In this document: piece after piece, positions 1 through 11,401 of the stretch
Layout: every line of letters begins with the position of its first letter
Position numbering within the stretch: position 1 is the first letter of the stretch
Assembly: GCA_963757115.1 (NCBI GenBank)
Contig: CAVWQV010000005.1
Span: 62,001-126,000, forward strand
DNA length: 64,000 nucleotides
DNA from: CAVWQV01 sp963757115
GTDB lineage: Bacteria > Pseudomonadota > Alphaproteobacteria > Acetobacterales > Acetobacteraceae
Direction: 5' to 3'
The notes under the pieces: generated by a model
Told to the model about the DNA's origin: nothing
The model's input: the letters and a program-made list of their open reading frames with translations, nothing else
Database searches by the model: none
Translations under genes and position numbers: made by a program

Positions 1-772
1 ACAATCCGAATATGAGGCCGAACTGCGACGGGCTCAGGCCGAAGTGGTCGATGAACACGTTGGGCGAGCCGCCCAGATAGGCGAACAGGCTGAACGAGCT
101 GGCGCCGCCGATCAGCGTATTGGTGATGAAACCGCGGTCGCGCAGGATAGTGAGATAGCGGCTGATTTGTGCCGTCGCGCTGAGGTGGAGGCGGCGGGAA
201 CGCGGCAGGGTCTCCGGGAGGAAGCGCAGCACCGACACCCAGCACAGCGCCCCGTAGGCGGCGATGACCCAGAAAATCATCTGCCATCGCGACCAGGCGA
301 GCACAAAGCCGCCGAGCGTGGGGGCGAGGATCGGGGCCGCGCCCATCACCAGCATCAGCCGCGACATCAGCCGAGCCGCCTCGTGCCCGGTCGCGAGATC
401 GCGAACGATTGCCCGCGGGATCACCATGCTCGCCGAGCCCCCGACCGCCGCCACGGCGCGAAAGATGGTGAGCCACACGAGGTCGGGCGCCAGCGCGCAG
501 CCGACCGTCGCCAGGGTGTAGACGCCGGTCCCGAGGAGGAGGGGCAGCCGCCGGCCGAACCGATCAGCCAGCGTCCCCTGCATCAGTTGCCCGACCGAGA
601 TGCCGGCGAAGAACGCCGCGAGCGTGATCTGCGCCGTCCCGGGCGCGCCGCCGAGGTCGGCCTCGATCTGCGGGAAGGCGGGCAGGTACATGTCGATGGA
701 GACCGGCCCGACGGCGGTCAGCACACCGAGAAGCAGGGGCAGCCACTTGGGAGCGCGCATCGCGCCCTTCAT
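1..772 (-). CDS. Bcr/CflA-type MFS drug exporter, 3' end outside window
   Basis: About 257 N-terminal residues are visible; the rest lies off the left edge. The protein begins MKGAMRAPKWLPLLLGVLTA and shows TM1 followed by SIDMYLPAFPQIEADL, typical of the Bcr/CflA subgroup of the major facilitator superfamily, then the family loop motif GTLADRFGRRLPLL between TM2 and TM3 and FRAVAAVGGSASMVIPRAIVRD in TM4 to TM5. It should export small drugs across the inner membrane by proton antiport. The ATG at 772 is preferred; an in-frame ATG at 760 is an alternative. It is divergent from marC. Confidence 0.85.
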   Translation of the reverse strand, partial: MKGAMRAPKWLPLLLGVLTAVGPVSIDMYLPAFPQIEADLGGAPGTAQITLAAFFAGISVGQLMQGTLADRFGRRLPLLLGTGVYTLATVGCALAPDLVWLTIFRAVAAVGGSASMVIPRAIVRDLATGHEAARLMSRLMLVMGAAPILAPTLGGFVLAWSRWQMIFWVIAAYGALCWVSVLRFLPETLPRSRRLHLSATAQISRYLTILRDRGFITNTLIGGASSFSLFAYLGGSPNVFIDHFGLSPSQFGLIFGL

Positions 773-966
773 CGCAGGCGTCCCCGCCTGCGCCAAGGCG
801 GAAGGATGGAAGCACGTCGCCGCAATTGCGCGGCCAGGACTTTGTCATCGTCGTGCTTCGACCATCGCCAATGCACGGAATGTCAGCGTCGCGCTGCCGC
901 AATGCCGAACTGGTCCGACGCGGGCCGACGGTTGCGCGCTCCCGACCACCGGCGGAAGCTCCTTCG

Positions 967-1623
967 ATGCAAGCGGCGCTGCAAGCCTTTCTAATCGGGT
1001 TTCCGGCGCTGTTCTCCATCGTGAACCCGGCCTCCGCGGCCTTCATCTTCCGGGAAGTCACCGCCGGGCACACCCATGCGGAGCGGCTCATCCTGTCGCG
1101 CCGGGTCGCGACCTACTCGCTCCTGGTCATGCTCGTCGCACTCTGGGCGGGCTCGACCGTCCTCGGCTTCTTCGGGATCAGCCTGGCCGCACTTCGTGTC
1201 GCGGGCGGGCTCGTCGTAATGTCCAACGCCTGGGAGATCCTCCGCACGCCGGAGGAACGGCACGCGCGCAAGCAGGAGGAGGCGAACGCCCCCGACGCCA
1301 GCGAGGACATCGCATTCTTTCCACTCACCTTGCCGTTCACCACCGGGCCCGGCACCATCTCCGTCGCCATCGCCTTGAGCGCCGGTCATCCCGGCGGGGG
1401 TGTAGCGTTCGGTTGGTTCCTGCTCGGCGCGACGGCCGCCGCGGCAGCGATGTCAGTGGTGATCTGGATAACGTTCCGTTTCGCCGACACCATCGTCGAC
1501 CGGCTCGGGCCGACCGGCAGCCGCACCGCGACCAGGCTGTTCGCCTTCCTGCTGCTCTGCATCGGCGTGCAGATTCTCATTACCGGCGTGCAGGACGTGC
1601 TGCGGCCGATCATGCGGGGCTGA
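967..1623 (+). CDS. marC: MarC family integral membrane protein
   Basis: 218 residues with about six hydrophobic segments. The N-terminal stretch AFLIGFPALFSIVNPASAAF (residues 7 to 26) and the later segments PLTLPFTTGPGTISVAIALS and SRTATRLFAFLLLCIGVQIL are characteristic of the MarC/YchE/SnatA family. The name comes from an old and withdrawn link to multiple antibiotic resistance; some members export amino acids, so the substrate is unknown. The frame is open further upstream, but the ATG at 967 places the first membrane segment at the N-terminus as in relatives. It converges on the reductase gene at 1640. Confidence 0.85.
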   Translation: MQAALQAFLIGFPALFSIVNPASAAFIFREVTAGHTHAERLILSRRVATYSLLVMLVALWAGSTVLGFFGISLAALRVAGGLVVMSNAWEILRTPEERHARKQEEANAPDASEDIAFFPLTLPFTTGPGTISVAIALSAGHPGGGVAFGWFLLGATAAAAAMSVVIWITFRFADTIVDRLGPTGSRTATRLFAFLLLCIGVQILITGVQDVLRPIMRG

Positions 1624-1639
1624 ACCGTCAGCCGAGGTT

Positions 1640-2668
1640 TTACGGATCGGGTCCGACGCGCACCAGCACTTTGCCGAAATTGCGCCCGCTCAGCATTGTC
1701 AGCAGCGCCTCCGGGGCGTTCTCGAGCCCTTCGGTGACGTCCTCGCGATAGCGCAGCCGGCCTTCGCGCATCCAACCCCGCAGAGCTGCAAGCGCTTCGT
1801 CCTGCATCGAGGCGTAGTCGCTGGAGATATATCCGCGCAGCAGCAGGCGCTTGGTCAACACCGCCCGCATCAAATCGGGGACTCGGTTGGGGCCCGGAGG
1901 AGACGCGGTCTTGTCGTACTGCGAGATCAGGCCGCAGACCGGCACGCGGGCGAAATCGTTGAGCAACGGGAACACCGCGTCCCACACGGCCCCGCCGACA
2001 TTCTCGAAATAGACGTCGATGCCGCCGGAGCACGCGGAGGCCAGCTTGTCCGGGAAACCCGGCTCGCGATGATCGACGCAGTCGTCGAACCCAAGCTCCT
2101 CGCGCACGAAGCGGCATTTCTCGGCGCCCCCGGCGATGCCGACGGCTCGGGCCCCCTTGATGCGGGCTATCTGGCCCACGATCGAGCCGACGCCCCCGGA
2201 CGCCGCCGCGACGACGACCGTCTCGCCCGGCTGCGGACGGCCAATGTCGAGCAAGCCAGCGTAGGCCGTCAGCCCGTTGCTTCCCAGGACGCCGAGCGCG
2301 AGCGAGGTCGGGCCGGAGGCGGGGTCGATCTTGCGCAGCGCACGGCCATCCAGCACGGCAAACTCCTGCCATCCGCCGCCACCGAGCGCTATGTCGCCCG
2401 GCGTGAAACCCTCATGTCGGGACGCGACCACCTCGCCCACTGTCGCACCAACCATGACCTCGCCAAGGCCGACCGGAGGCGCATAGGATTGCTCGTCCCG
2501 CATCCGCCAGAACATGTAGGGCGCGAGCGACAACCAGATCACGCGTAACAACACTTGGCCGGGACCGAGTTCTGGGGCGGTCGCGTTTTCCAGCCGGAAG
2601 TTGGACACCGTCGGCGTGCCGTTCGGGCGCGAGGCGAGGACGATCCGGCGATTGGAAACCTGATCCAT
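1640..2668 (-). CDS. MDR superfamily NADP-dependent oxidoreductase (CurA / prostaglandin reductase type)
   Basis: 342 residues, the usual length for zinc-independent medium-chain reductases that reduce alpha,beta-unsaturated ketones with NADPH. It starts MDQVSNRRIVLASRPNGTPT, has SLAPYMFWRMRDEQSY where relatives have SLDPYMRGRM, and carries the nucleotide-binding motif VVAAASGGVGSIVGQIARIKG around residues 150 to 172 followed by ARAVGIAGGAEKC. No zinc-ligand cysteine set is present. The C-terminus ENAPEALLTMLSGRNFGKVLV is family-typical. The substrate cannot be told from sequence. Confidence 0.88.
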   Translation of the reverse strand: MDQVSNRRIVLASRPNGTPTVSNFRLENATAPELGPGQVLLRVIWLSLAPYMFWRMRDEQSYAPPVGLGEVMVGATVGEVVASRHEGFTPGDIALGGGGWQEFAVLDGRALRKIDPASGPTSLALGVLGSNGLTAYAGLLDIGRPQPGETVVVAAASGGVGSIVGQIARIKGARAVGIAGGAEKCRFVREELGFDDCVDHREPGFPDKLASACSGGIDVYFENVGGAVWDAVFPLLNDFARVPVCGLISQYDKTASPPGPNRVPDLMRAVLTKRLLLRGYISSDYASMQDEALAALRGWMREGRLRYREDVTEGLENAPEALLTMLSGRNFGKVLVRVGPDP

Positions 2669-2697
2669 GTGCGCGAACGAGCTCCCGGAGATGCGGA

Positions 2698-3171
2698 TCA
2701 GGTCCTGGCGTGACGCCGGAGCGAGCCGTTGCGCTCGACCCCTTGCGGGGGCACGGAAACCAGCCGCCGGGTCATCACCAAGGCGCCCACAGCCGCCAGA
2801 AGGAAGGCGGCCGTCCAGTGCCCGCCGGAAACATAGTCACCGTCGATCGCCGGGTAGAGCAGCACGAGATAGAGCACGGTCAAGACCACGAGCGCCGCTC
2901 TCGCCCTGAGACCACGCCGGGCGGCCATCAGCCCGAGTGCCAGGAACACCACGAACAATCCGATCGCCAGCGCCCGGATCAGCTCGAACGCTTCGACGGT
3001 AAGCCCCGCCAACAGCGCCCGGAACGTCGTCTCCAATCCCTGCAAGGTTGCTTGCAGGTCGAGGAGCACGCCGAACGTGCCGTGGAGGAACCGGTCGGGG
3101 CCGATCAGATAGGCCGCGAGAGCGAGGAGCGCGCCGACCAGCCACACCAGCCCGATCGTGTTTCGATGCAC
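2698..3171 (-). CDS. Uncharacterised inner-membrane protein, four TM segments
   Basis: No family was recognised. The product has hydrophobic stretches near residues 6 to 24, 60 to 85, 95 to 112 and 118 to 140, joined by short arginine-rich loops, so it should be an integral inner-membrane protein. The GTG at 3171 (VHRNTIGLVW) is preferred because AAGGA lies about 11 bases before it and it puts the first membrane helix near the N-terminus; a TTG at 3222 would add 17 polar residues. It lies between the reductase gene and acs on the same strand with gaps of 29 and about 107 bases. Confidence 0.6.
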   Translation of the reverse strand: MHRNTIGLVWLVGALLALAAYLIGPDRFLHGTFGVLLDLQATLQGLETTFRALLAGLTVEAFELIRALAIGLFVVFLALGLMAARRGLRARAALVVLTVLYLVLLYPAIDGDYVSGGHWTAAFLLAAVGALVMTRRLVSVPPQGVERNGSLRRHART

Positions 3172-3278
3172 TGCGTACAATCCTTGCGGCGGCCGGTCCT
3201 GTCCGGCGCGGTTGCCACTCAATTGGTTCGTTACCCTCGGATGGGCAAGCGCCGAGGTGTCGCCGGCGCGCTCCGTGT

Positions 3279-5219
<1,941 letters not shown>

Positions 5220-5267
5220 GTTGTCGTCTCCTGCCCACGCGTAAACCGCGCCATCGATGTGCTTGTG

Positions 5268-6449
5268 TCAATGAAACGCAAGACAGGCCCTAAGGTCTTC
5301 GCGGCGTGCGGTCTCGACAGCAGGAGCCACGAGCGGCTTCGCTAGTACCCCGATCAGCCCCGCGTATCGCTCGCGATGGAACGCGCTGCCGCCGAACGTC
5401 GCCATCGCTACCCGCGCCCGCTTGGTGAAGAAGCCGATGTCGTGCTCGTCGGTCATGCCGATGCCGCCGTGCATCTGCACGCCCTCGTTACCGACCAGGA
5501 AGCCCGTGTCATTCGCCTTGGCCTTGGCGAGGCTGGCCAGCGCGGGGGCGTCGTTGGCGCCCTCGTCGAATGCGGAGAGAGAGGCGAGCACGGCCGAACG
5601 CGTCACCTCCAACTCGCAGAACATCTGCGCCGCGCGGTGCTTCAGCGCCTGGAAAGAGCCGATCGGCACGCCGAACTGCTTGCGATCCTTGAGATACTGC
5701 ACGGTGCGCTCGAAGCACTCGGCGGCGCTGCCCAGCATTTCGGCGGCAAGCCCCGCCCGCGCCCGGTCGAGCACTGCCTCCAGCACGTCCGCCCCGCCGT
5801 CGATCGGGCCGAGCGCGGCCTGGTCCGCCACCTCCACATTGTCGAACGTGACGTTGGCGGCGTTGCGGCTGTCCACCATGACCGTGCGCTGCCGCGCGAT
5901 CCCCGGGGCGTCGCCGGGGACGAGGAAGAGCGTGATGCCGTTCTTATCGGCGCCGCCGCCCGCGGTTCGCGCCGCGACGATCAGGGTGTCCGCCACGTGG
6001 CCATCCAGCACGAACGTCTTGCGCCCGGAAATCCGGTAGCCGCCGCCATGCTGCTTCGCCGACGTCGCGATCCGCGTCGGTGCGTGATGCGGCCCTTCCT
6101 CGAGCGCCAGCGCCCAAATGGTTTCGCCCGCAACCAAGCCGGGAAGGTGGGTCGCCTTCTGGTCGGCGCTACCGGCGAGCGCCAACGCGGCCGCGCCGAC
6201 CAGCGCCGTCGATAGCAGCGGTGTGGCGGCGAGGGTGCGGCCCGCCGCCTCCATCACCAGGCCGAGCCCGACCAGCCCGAAGCCCGACCCGCCGTACTCT
6301 TCAGGCACGATAAAGCCGGTCCAGCCGAGCTCAGCCATCTCGCGCCACAGCGGGCGCGAGAAGCCATCGGGATCGCGCGTGTCCCGCAGAGTCCGGAGCG
6401 CCTTGATCGGGCTGCGTTCGGCGAAGAACGACAGCGCCGTGTCCTGCAC
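5268..6449 (-). CDS. Acyl-CoA dehydrogenase, smaller partner
   Basis: 393 residues of the FAD-dependent acyl-CoA dehydrogenase family, which desaturates acyl-CoA at C2-C3 and passes electrons to ETF. Seen: FIVPEEYGGSGFGLVGLGLV, the middle beta-domain, DRKQFGVPIGSFQALKHRAA and the C-terminal QMHGGIGMTDEHDIGFF. The given start is a GTG at 6449. Just upstream an ATG at 6480 reads out of frame; one missing base there would give a start of the usual form, so the N-terminus is uncertain. It follows another dehydrogenase gene after a gap of about 35 bases. Side-by-side, unequal dehydrogenase genes of this kind often encode heteromeric enzymes. Confidence 0.88.
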   Translation of the reverse strand: MQDTALSFFAERSPIKALRTLRDTRDPDGFSRPLWREMAELGWTGFIVPEEYGGSGFGLVGLGLVMEAAGRTLAATPLLSTALVGAAALALAGSADQKATHLPGLVAGETIWALALEEGPHHAPTRIATSAKQHGGGYRISGRKTFVLDGHVADTLIVAARTAGGGADKNGITLFLVPGDAPGIARQRTVMVDSRNAANVTFDNVEVADQAALGPIDGGADVLEAVLDRARAGLAAEMLGSAAECFERTVQYLKDRKQFGVPIGSFQALKHRAAQMFCELEVTRSAVLASLSAFDEGANDAPALASLAKAKANDTGFLVGNEGVQMHGGIGMTDEHDIGFFTKRARVAMATFGGSAFHRERYAGLIGVLAKPLVAPAVETARREDLRACLAFH

Positions 6450-6484
6450 CAGCCGCGCGTCGGACGACAGGGTGAATCATCGGC

Positions 6485-7672
6485 TTAGTCCGGTAGGCCA
6501 AGCACGCGCTTGGCGATGATGTTGAGCTGGATCTCCGAGGTGCCGCCCTCGATCGTGTTCGCCTTGGCGCGCAGCCAGTCGCGCGTGGTGCGCAGGTTGT
6601 CGGGCTCGAAGCCCTCGCCCTCCCAGCCCAGCATGTCGGTCCCGCCCGCGTCGAGCAGCAGCTCATAGCGCCGCTTGTTCAGCTCGGTGGCGTAATACTT
6701 GAACATGGCCGAGGCCGGCCCGGGCGGCGCGCCGGCGCGGGCCTCCTCGTCAGCGCGCCGGCGAGTGAGCGCGAAGGCCTGCGCGTCGATGTTGTAGCCG
6801 GCGATGCGGTCGCGCAGCGCGGGGTCGGCGATCGCGCCGCCGCTCGGCCCGCGCTGGCGTAGCGCTTGGCCACTTCCTCCGGCTTGGTTTCGGCGCGCCG
6901 CTCGCCGATGCCGCCGATGCCCTTGCGCTCGTGCTCGAGCAGGCGCTTGGCGATCGTCCAGCCCTTGTTCATCTCGCCCACGAGATTGCCGGCCGGCACC
7001 TGCACATTCTCGAAGAACGTTTCGCAGAACACCGAGTAGCCGCTGATGAGCCGGATCGGCTGCGGCCGAACGCCTGGCTGCTTCCATGTCGATCAGCAGA
7101 AAGCTGATCCCCTCGTGCTTCTTCGCGGTCGGGTCGGTGCGGACCAGGCAGAAGATCCAGTCGGACAGATGCGCGCCCGAGGTCCAGATCTTATGGCCAT
7201 TGACCAGGAAGTGTTCGCCCTGCAGCACGGCCCGGGTCGACAGGCTGGCGAGGTCGGACCCCGAGCCCGGCTCGCTGTAGCCCTGGCACCACCTGATCTC
7301 TCCGCTGGCGATCTTGGGCAGGTGCTGGCGCTTCTGCTCCTCGGTGCCGTATTCGAGCAGGGTCGGCCCGAGCATGGAGAAGCCCATGCCGCGGATCGGT
7401 GGCCGGCAGTGCAGCGCTTCCATCTCGGCTGCGAGCGCCTTGGCCTCGCCCTCCGACAGGCCGCCGCCACCGTACTCCTTGGGCCAGGTCGGCGCGGTCC
7501 AGCCTTTCGCCGCCACGCGGTCGAGCCACAGCTTGCTGTCCGGGTTTTTGTATTTCTCCTTCTTGCCGCCGCCGACAGCCTCGTCATCCGGCTGCGCGGT
7601 GCGCATGGAAGGCGGGCAGTTGGCCTCGAGCCAGGCGCGCGCCTCGGCGCGGAAGGTTTCCAGCTCAGCCAT
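6485..7672 (-). CDS. Acyl-CoA dehydrogenase, larger partner (two frameshifts)
   Basis: Spans about 395 codons from ATG at 7672, with GGGGAGAAG eight bases before it. Conserved pieces in order: WPKEYGGGGLSEGEAKALAA, CQGYSEPGSGSDLASL, FLVNGHKIWTSGAHLSDW, then FCETFFENVQVPAGNLVGEM and MNKGWTIAKRLLEHERKG in a second frame, and finally TIEGGTSEIQLNIIAKRVLG back in the first frame. The frame changes near 7085 and near 6840 and the two changes cancel. Because both sides of each break are conserved, base-call errors are more likely than decay. The electron acceptor should be ETF; the substrate is unknown. Confidence 0.85.
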   Translation of the reverse strand: MAELETFRAEARAWLEANCPPSMRTAQPDDEAVGGGKKEKYKNPDSKLWLDRVAAKGWTAPTWPKEYGGGGLSEGEAKALAAEMEALHCRPPIRGMGFSMLGPTLLEYGTEEQKRQHLPKIASGEIRWCQGYSEPGSGSDLASLSTRAVLQGEHFLVNGHKIWTSGAHLSDWIFCLVRTDPTAKKHEGISFLLIDMEAARRSAAADPAHQRLLGVLRNVLRECAGAGRQSRGRDEQGLDDRQAPARARAQGHRRHRRAARRNQAGGSGQALRQRGPSGGAIADPALRDRIAGYNIDAQAFALTRRRADEEARAGAPPGPASAMFKYYATELNKRRYELLLDAGGTDMLGWEGEGFEPDNLRTTRDWLRAKANTIEGGTSEIQLNIIAKRVLGLPD

Positions 7673-8032
7673 GCTCGCTTCTCCCCATCGGCAGACAGGG
7701 AGTTTAGAGGCACCCTCCGCCGCAGGACAAATCCGGCCTGGCGAGCAGGAGGCTAGCGGATAGAACCACAAGCGTGGTGCCTCAGAGCGATAGCCGGTTC
7801 CGATCCCACTCCGGAGTTTCGCACCGGATTTCTGCACCAGCCAAGCCTCTGATCGACTTGATCCCTGGAGCGTGGTGCGGAAAACTTCGGTATTCGCAGA
7901 GACCATGAGTCTGCGGTTCGCAGGGGCTTATGGAACGCATCAAACCAGTGAAAATTGGGCGGCCGACGTCTCGTGTCGCATCTTGGGCGGCAGTGATGCC
8001 GAATGTCGAGCCTGCCTCGTGAGGAGTGAGTG
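7673..8032. other. 360-bp intergenic region between divergent genes
   Basis: No gene, RNA or clear promoter was found in this stretch. It separates the leftward acyl-CoA dehydrogenase operon from the rightward DUF1254 gene, so it should hold both promoters. A 28-base segment at 7813-7840 closely resembles one at 25144-25171 (see that repeat). Confidence 0.5.
7813..7840. repeat. 28-bp dispersed repeat, copy 1
   Basis: The segment begins GGAGTTTCGCACC and ends TGCACCAG. It matches 24 of 28 positions with the segment at 25144-25171, which also begins GGAGTTTCGCACC. Both copies are intergenic. They could be worn ends of a lost insertion sequence or a shared regulatory element; neither has been shown. 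Confidence 0.4.
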
Positions 8033-9416
8033 ATGATCCACAGGCGAACCGTAGCTGCCGGGCTCTTGAATGCTGTCGGCCTGGCGGCTGTTTCGTGGCC
8101 GGCGCTCGCGGCGGTGCCGCGCGATGCCCGTGCCATTGCCAAGGAAGCCTACCTCTACGCCTTCGCCATGATGGAGAACTATCAAACCTGGTATAAGCAG
8201 GCTGTTGATACGAAATCGCCCGAATACATTGGCGGATTTGGCGTCTATCGTCACTACTCAGAACCTTTCACGCCGACGAACCACGATGTGGTCACGCCGA
8301 ACAACGACACGCCATACTCCTGGGCGTGGCTGGATTTGCGTGCGGAGCCCTACGTGCTCAGCGTGCCGGCAGTGCCGAAGGACCGCTATTACGTGGTCCA
8401 ATGGATCGATCTCTTTACGCAGAACTTCGCCTATGTGGGAGTGCGGTCGACCGGCTTCGGCGCGGGTAGCTACCTGATTGCAGGACCGAAGTGGCACGGC
8501 AGCAAGCCTCCCGGCATCCGAAAGGTCTTCCAGGCTGAAACGGAAATCGTCGGCACTTTGACACGCACCGCCCTGAACGGTCCCGAGGATGTGCCGAACG
8601 TGCGCGCGATCCAGGCGCAATACAGGCTGCAGCCGCTGAGTGCCTTCCTGGGCAAGCCGGCGCCGCCGCCCGCGCCGCCGATCACGTTTCCGCCCTACGA
8701 CCCCGCACGAGCGCAAGGGCACGACTTCATCACGTATCTCAACTTTCTTCTGCAGTTTGCCGAACCTCCGCACCCCAGCGAAATTGCCATCCGCAAACGG
8801 TTCGAGACGATCGGCATCGGACCGGGCTGGCCGTGGGACCCGGCCAAGGTCGACCCTGCCCTGCTGGCGGCAATCGACGCCGGCATTGCCGACGCGAAGG
8901 AGGCGCTCAAGGCGAAACTCGCCGTCACGATGAGCTCGAACGGCCTGTTCGGCCCGCGTTCGCTGCTCAAGACCGATTATCTGACGCGGGACGTTGCTGC
9001 GGCGAAGGGCCTCTACGGCAACGATCTCGCAGAAGCGTGGTATGGCGGCTATGACGGCGTGGGCGCCAAGCCGGCGGTCATACACTTCGCGGCCGGCAAA
9101 TTGCCGCCGGCCAAATTCTTTTGGTCGCTCACACTCTACACGCTGCCCGACCGCTTCCTCTACGCGAACGAGATCAACCGCTATTCGCTGGGTGACCGCT
9201 CCAAGGATCTGCACTACGGCGCGGACGGTTCGTTGACGCTTTACGTGAGCCATGCCCCGCCCGACAGCCGGCATGCGAACCAACTGGCTGCCGGCACCCG
9301 AGGGTCGCTATGTCGTCGTCGCTCGCATCTATGGCCCCAGCCCGGCGGCCATGAACGGGCAGTGGAAATTGCCACCGCTCGTTGCGGCACAGCGGGCAAC
9401 CGAGGCATCACATTGA
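8033..9416 (+). CDS. DUF1254/DUF1214 secreted protein (one frameshift)
   Basis: The ATG at 8033 follows GAGGAG by six bases. The N-terminus has a twin arginine (MIHRRTVAAGLLNAV) and a signal-like stretch ending PALAA. The DUF1254 domain follows with EAYLYAFAMMENYQTWYK and TPNNDTPYSWAWLDLRAEP, and the DUF1214 domain with FFWSLTLYTLPDRFLYANE. Near 9286 one extra base shifts the frame; the expected C-terminus NWLPAPEGRYVVVARIYGPS then runs to the TGA at 9414. The family is exported, often paired with barrels, and has no settled biochemical role. A second family member lies at 10341. Confidence 0.85.
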
Positions 9417-9468
9417 AGGCTGAGCGGTCTTTTGCGACCCTCGCTGCGCAATCTGAAAGGATCTTCAT

Positions 9469-10293
9469 GTGCGCTGGCAATCAAGTGCTGCGTGCGTGCT
9501 TGGCGCAGCCCTCCTGCTGCCGCACGCCGCAAGATCGCAGCAGGTCGCTGCTCCGGGTGAGGCTGCCTCCACCCCCGCCGCGGCCGGCGACGTCAATGCC
9601 GCGAACAATCCCCTGACGCCCAAGATAACGGTCAATCTGCAAGACTACTTTCTCCCGTCGCTCAATCGGCTGGGCAACCGCCAGGCCAATCAGGGGCTGC
9701 TGCGGGGGCTGGTTCCTTCCGACGCGTTCGGTGTCCCACAACTCATCCGTTTCACCCTGCCGCTCGTCACGACCCCGAATTTTCCGAATGGAAGCACCAC
9801 CGGCCTTGGCGATCTGACCCTTTTCGATCTGGTGGTCATTCCAACCAAATCGGTCGTGTTCGGGGTAGGGCCGCTCCTGGTCGCGCCCACGGCCACGAGC
9901 CGGGAGACCGGTGCCGGGAAATGGCAAGGCGGCGCCGCGGCCGTTGCCGTCGCGCCGCAATCCTGGGGGTTGCTCGCTGGGCTCGTCACCTACCAGCACT
10001 CTTTCGCCGGGGATGATTCCCGCCCGATCGCGCAGATCGTCACCGTTCAACCCATCGTCACCTACAATCTGCCAAGGGGCTTCTATCTGCGCTCGACCGG
10101 CGTCACGACATTCGACCTTGGGAACCACACAACGGCCGTTCCGGTCGGCTTCGGGGCTGGCAAGGTTTGGTCGTTCGCTAACGGCAACACGGTTAATGTC
10201 TTCGTCGAGCCGCAGTATTCCGTCATTCACAGCGGAGCCGGTGTCCCCGTATGGCAAATTTTTGCCGGCATCAACTTTCAGTTCGCGCTGTAA
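9469..10293 (+). CDS. Outer-membrane beta-barrel protein
   Basis: 274 residues starting at GTG 9469 with AAAGG upstream. A signal peptide ends near ARSQQ (residue 24), a short low-complexity linker of Ala, Pro and Gly follows, and the rest alternates in the way of beta strands, for example LPLVTTPNFPNGSTTGLGDL, KSVVFGVGPLLVAPTATS and TVNVFVEPQYSV, ending in aromatic FQFAL, a typical outer-membrane C-terminus. It resembles barrels annotated as phenol-degradation MetA-like transporters. It sits 52 bases after one DUF1254 gene and 47 before the next, so the three are probably co-transcribed. Confidence 0.75.
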   Translation: MRWQSSAACVLGAALLLPHAARSQQVAAPGEAASTPAAAGDVNAANNPLTPKITVNLQDYFLPSLNRLGNRQANQGLLRGLVPSDAFGVPQLIRFTLPLVTTPNFPNGSTTGLGDLTLFDLVVIPTKSVVFGVGPLLVAPTATSRETGAGKWQGGAAAVAVAPQSWGLLAGLVTYQHSFAGDDSRPIAQIVTVQPIVTYNLPRGFYLRSTGVTTFDLGNHTTAVPVGFGAGKVWSFANGNTVNVFVEPQYSVIHSGAGVPVWQIFAGINFQFAL

Positions 10294-10340
10294 GTCCTAT
10301 GATGTGCCAGCCACCCTGAACATCGAGACCGGAGACCGCC

Positions 10341-11372
10341 TTGAAAACCAGAACATCCCTCATCGCCGCAGCAGTTATTTTTGGATCGATGAGTGGTGCC
10401 CTCGCGCAAGCAGCGGGCAACGCGGTTCCGGTCACGCCAGATAACTTCCCGCGCGCCGAGAGCGATCTCTATTTCGGCAATATCGTGAATGACGGGGGGC
10501 TCGGCAAGTTTGTCCATCGCCGGGAGCCGGCCGCCGTCAACAACCAGACCATTATCCGGCTCAACCGCGACACGCTCTATTCCGCAGCGGTGTTCGATCT
10601 CGATGCAGGACCGGTCACGATCACCTTGCCAGATGCCGGCAAGCGTTTCATGTCGCTGCAGGTGATCGATGAGGACGAATACACGCCGGAGGTCGATTAC
10701 GGTGCGGGCACCCACGTCCTTTCCAAGGACAAAATCGGCACGCGTTATGTGCTGATTGGTGTGAGGACGCTGGTCGATCCGACCGATCCGAAAGACGTGC
10801 AGGCGGTCCACGCTCTGCAGAACGCAATGAAAATCGAACAACCCGGCGGCCCGGGAAAGTTCGAGGTGCCGCATTGGGATCAGGCGAGCCAGAAAAAGGT
10901 CCGCGCAGCACTGCTCGCGTTGGCATCCACGCTGCCGGATACGAAACACATGTTTGGCACGAAGGATACGGTCGATCCCGTGCGCCACCTCATCGGCGCA
11001 GCGTCGGCCTGGGGTGGGAATCCAGAAAAGGACGCGCTCTATCTCAACCAAGTGCCCGCGAAAAATGACGGTAAGACCATCTACAGGCTCACCGTCAAAG
11101 ACGTGCCGGTGGACGGCTTCTGGTCCGTGAGCGTCTACAACAGCAAGGGCTATTTCGAGCCGAACCGGCTCAACGCCTACGCGCTCAACAACATCACCGC
11201 CAAGCCAAATGCGAACGGCTCGATCACCATCCAGTTCGGCGGTTGTGACGGAAAGGTTGCCAACTGCCTTCCGACGACGCCGGGCTGGAACTACCTCGTT
11301 CGCCTCTATCGCCCCCGTTCCGAAATCTTGAACGGCGCGTGGACTTTTCCGAAAGCCGAGCCTGCCGGCTGA
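10341..11372 (+). CDS. DUF1254/DUF1214 secreted protein, second copy
   Basis: 343 residues from a TTG start at 10341, with GGAG seven bases before it and no better alternative. A Sec signal peptide ends near SGALAQA. The DUF1254 part has NNQTIIRLNRDTLYSAAVFD and FMSLQVIDEDEYTPEV; the DUF1214 part has VPVDGFWSVSVYNSKGYFE and ends NYLVRLYRPRSEILNGAW. It is shorter than the copy at 8033 and lacks its twin-arginine signal, so the two are diverged relatives rather than a recent duplication. The role of the family is unproven. Confidence 0.88.
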   Translation: MKTRTSLIAAAVIFGSMSGALAQAAGNAVPVTPDNFPRAESDLYFGNIVNDGGLGKFVHRREPAAVNNQTIIRLNRDTLYSAAVFDLDAGPVTITLPDAGKRFMSLQVIDEDEYTPEVDYGAGTHVLSKDKIGTRYVLIGVRTLVDPTDPKDVQAVHALQNAMKIEQPGGPGKFEVPHWDQASQKKVRAALLALASTLPDTKHMFGTKDTVDPVRHLIGAASAWGGNPEKDALYLNQVPAKNDGKTIYRLTVKDVPVDGFWSVSVYNSKGYFEPNRLNAYALNNITAKPNANGSITIQFGGCDGKVANCLPTTPGWNYLVRLYRPRSEILNGAWTFPKAEPAG

Positions 11373-11401
11373 GCCCCGTGTCAGCGTTTATCCCTTGACG
11401 C

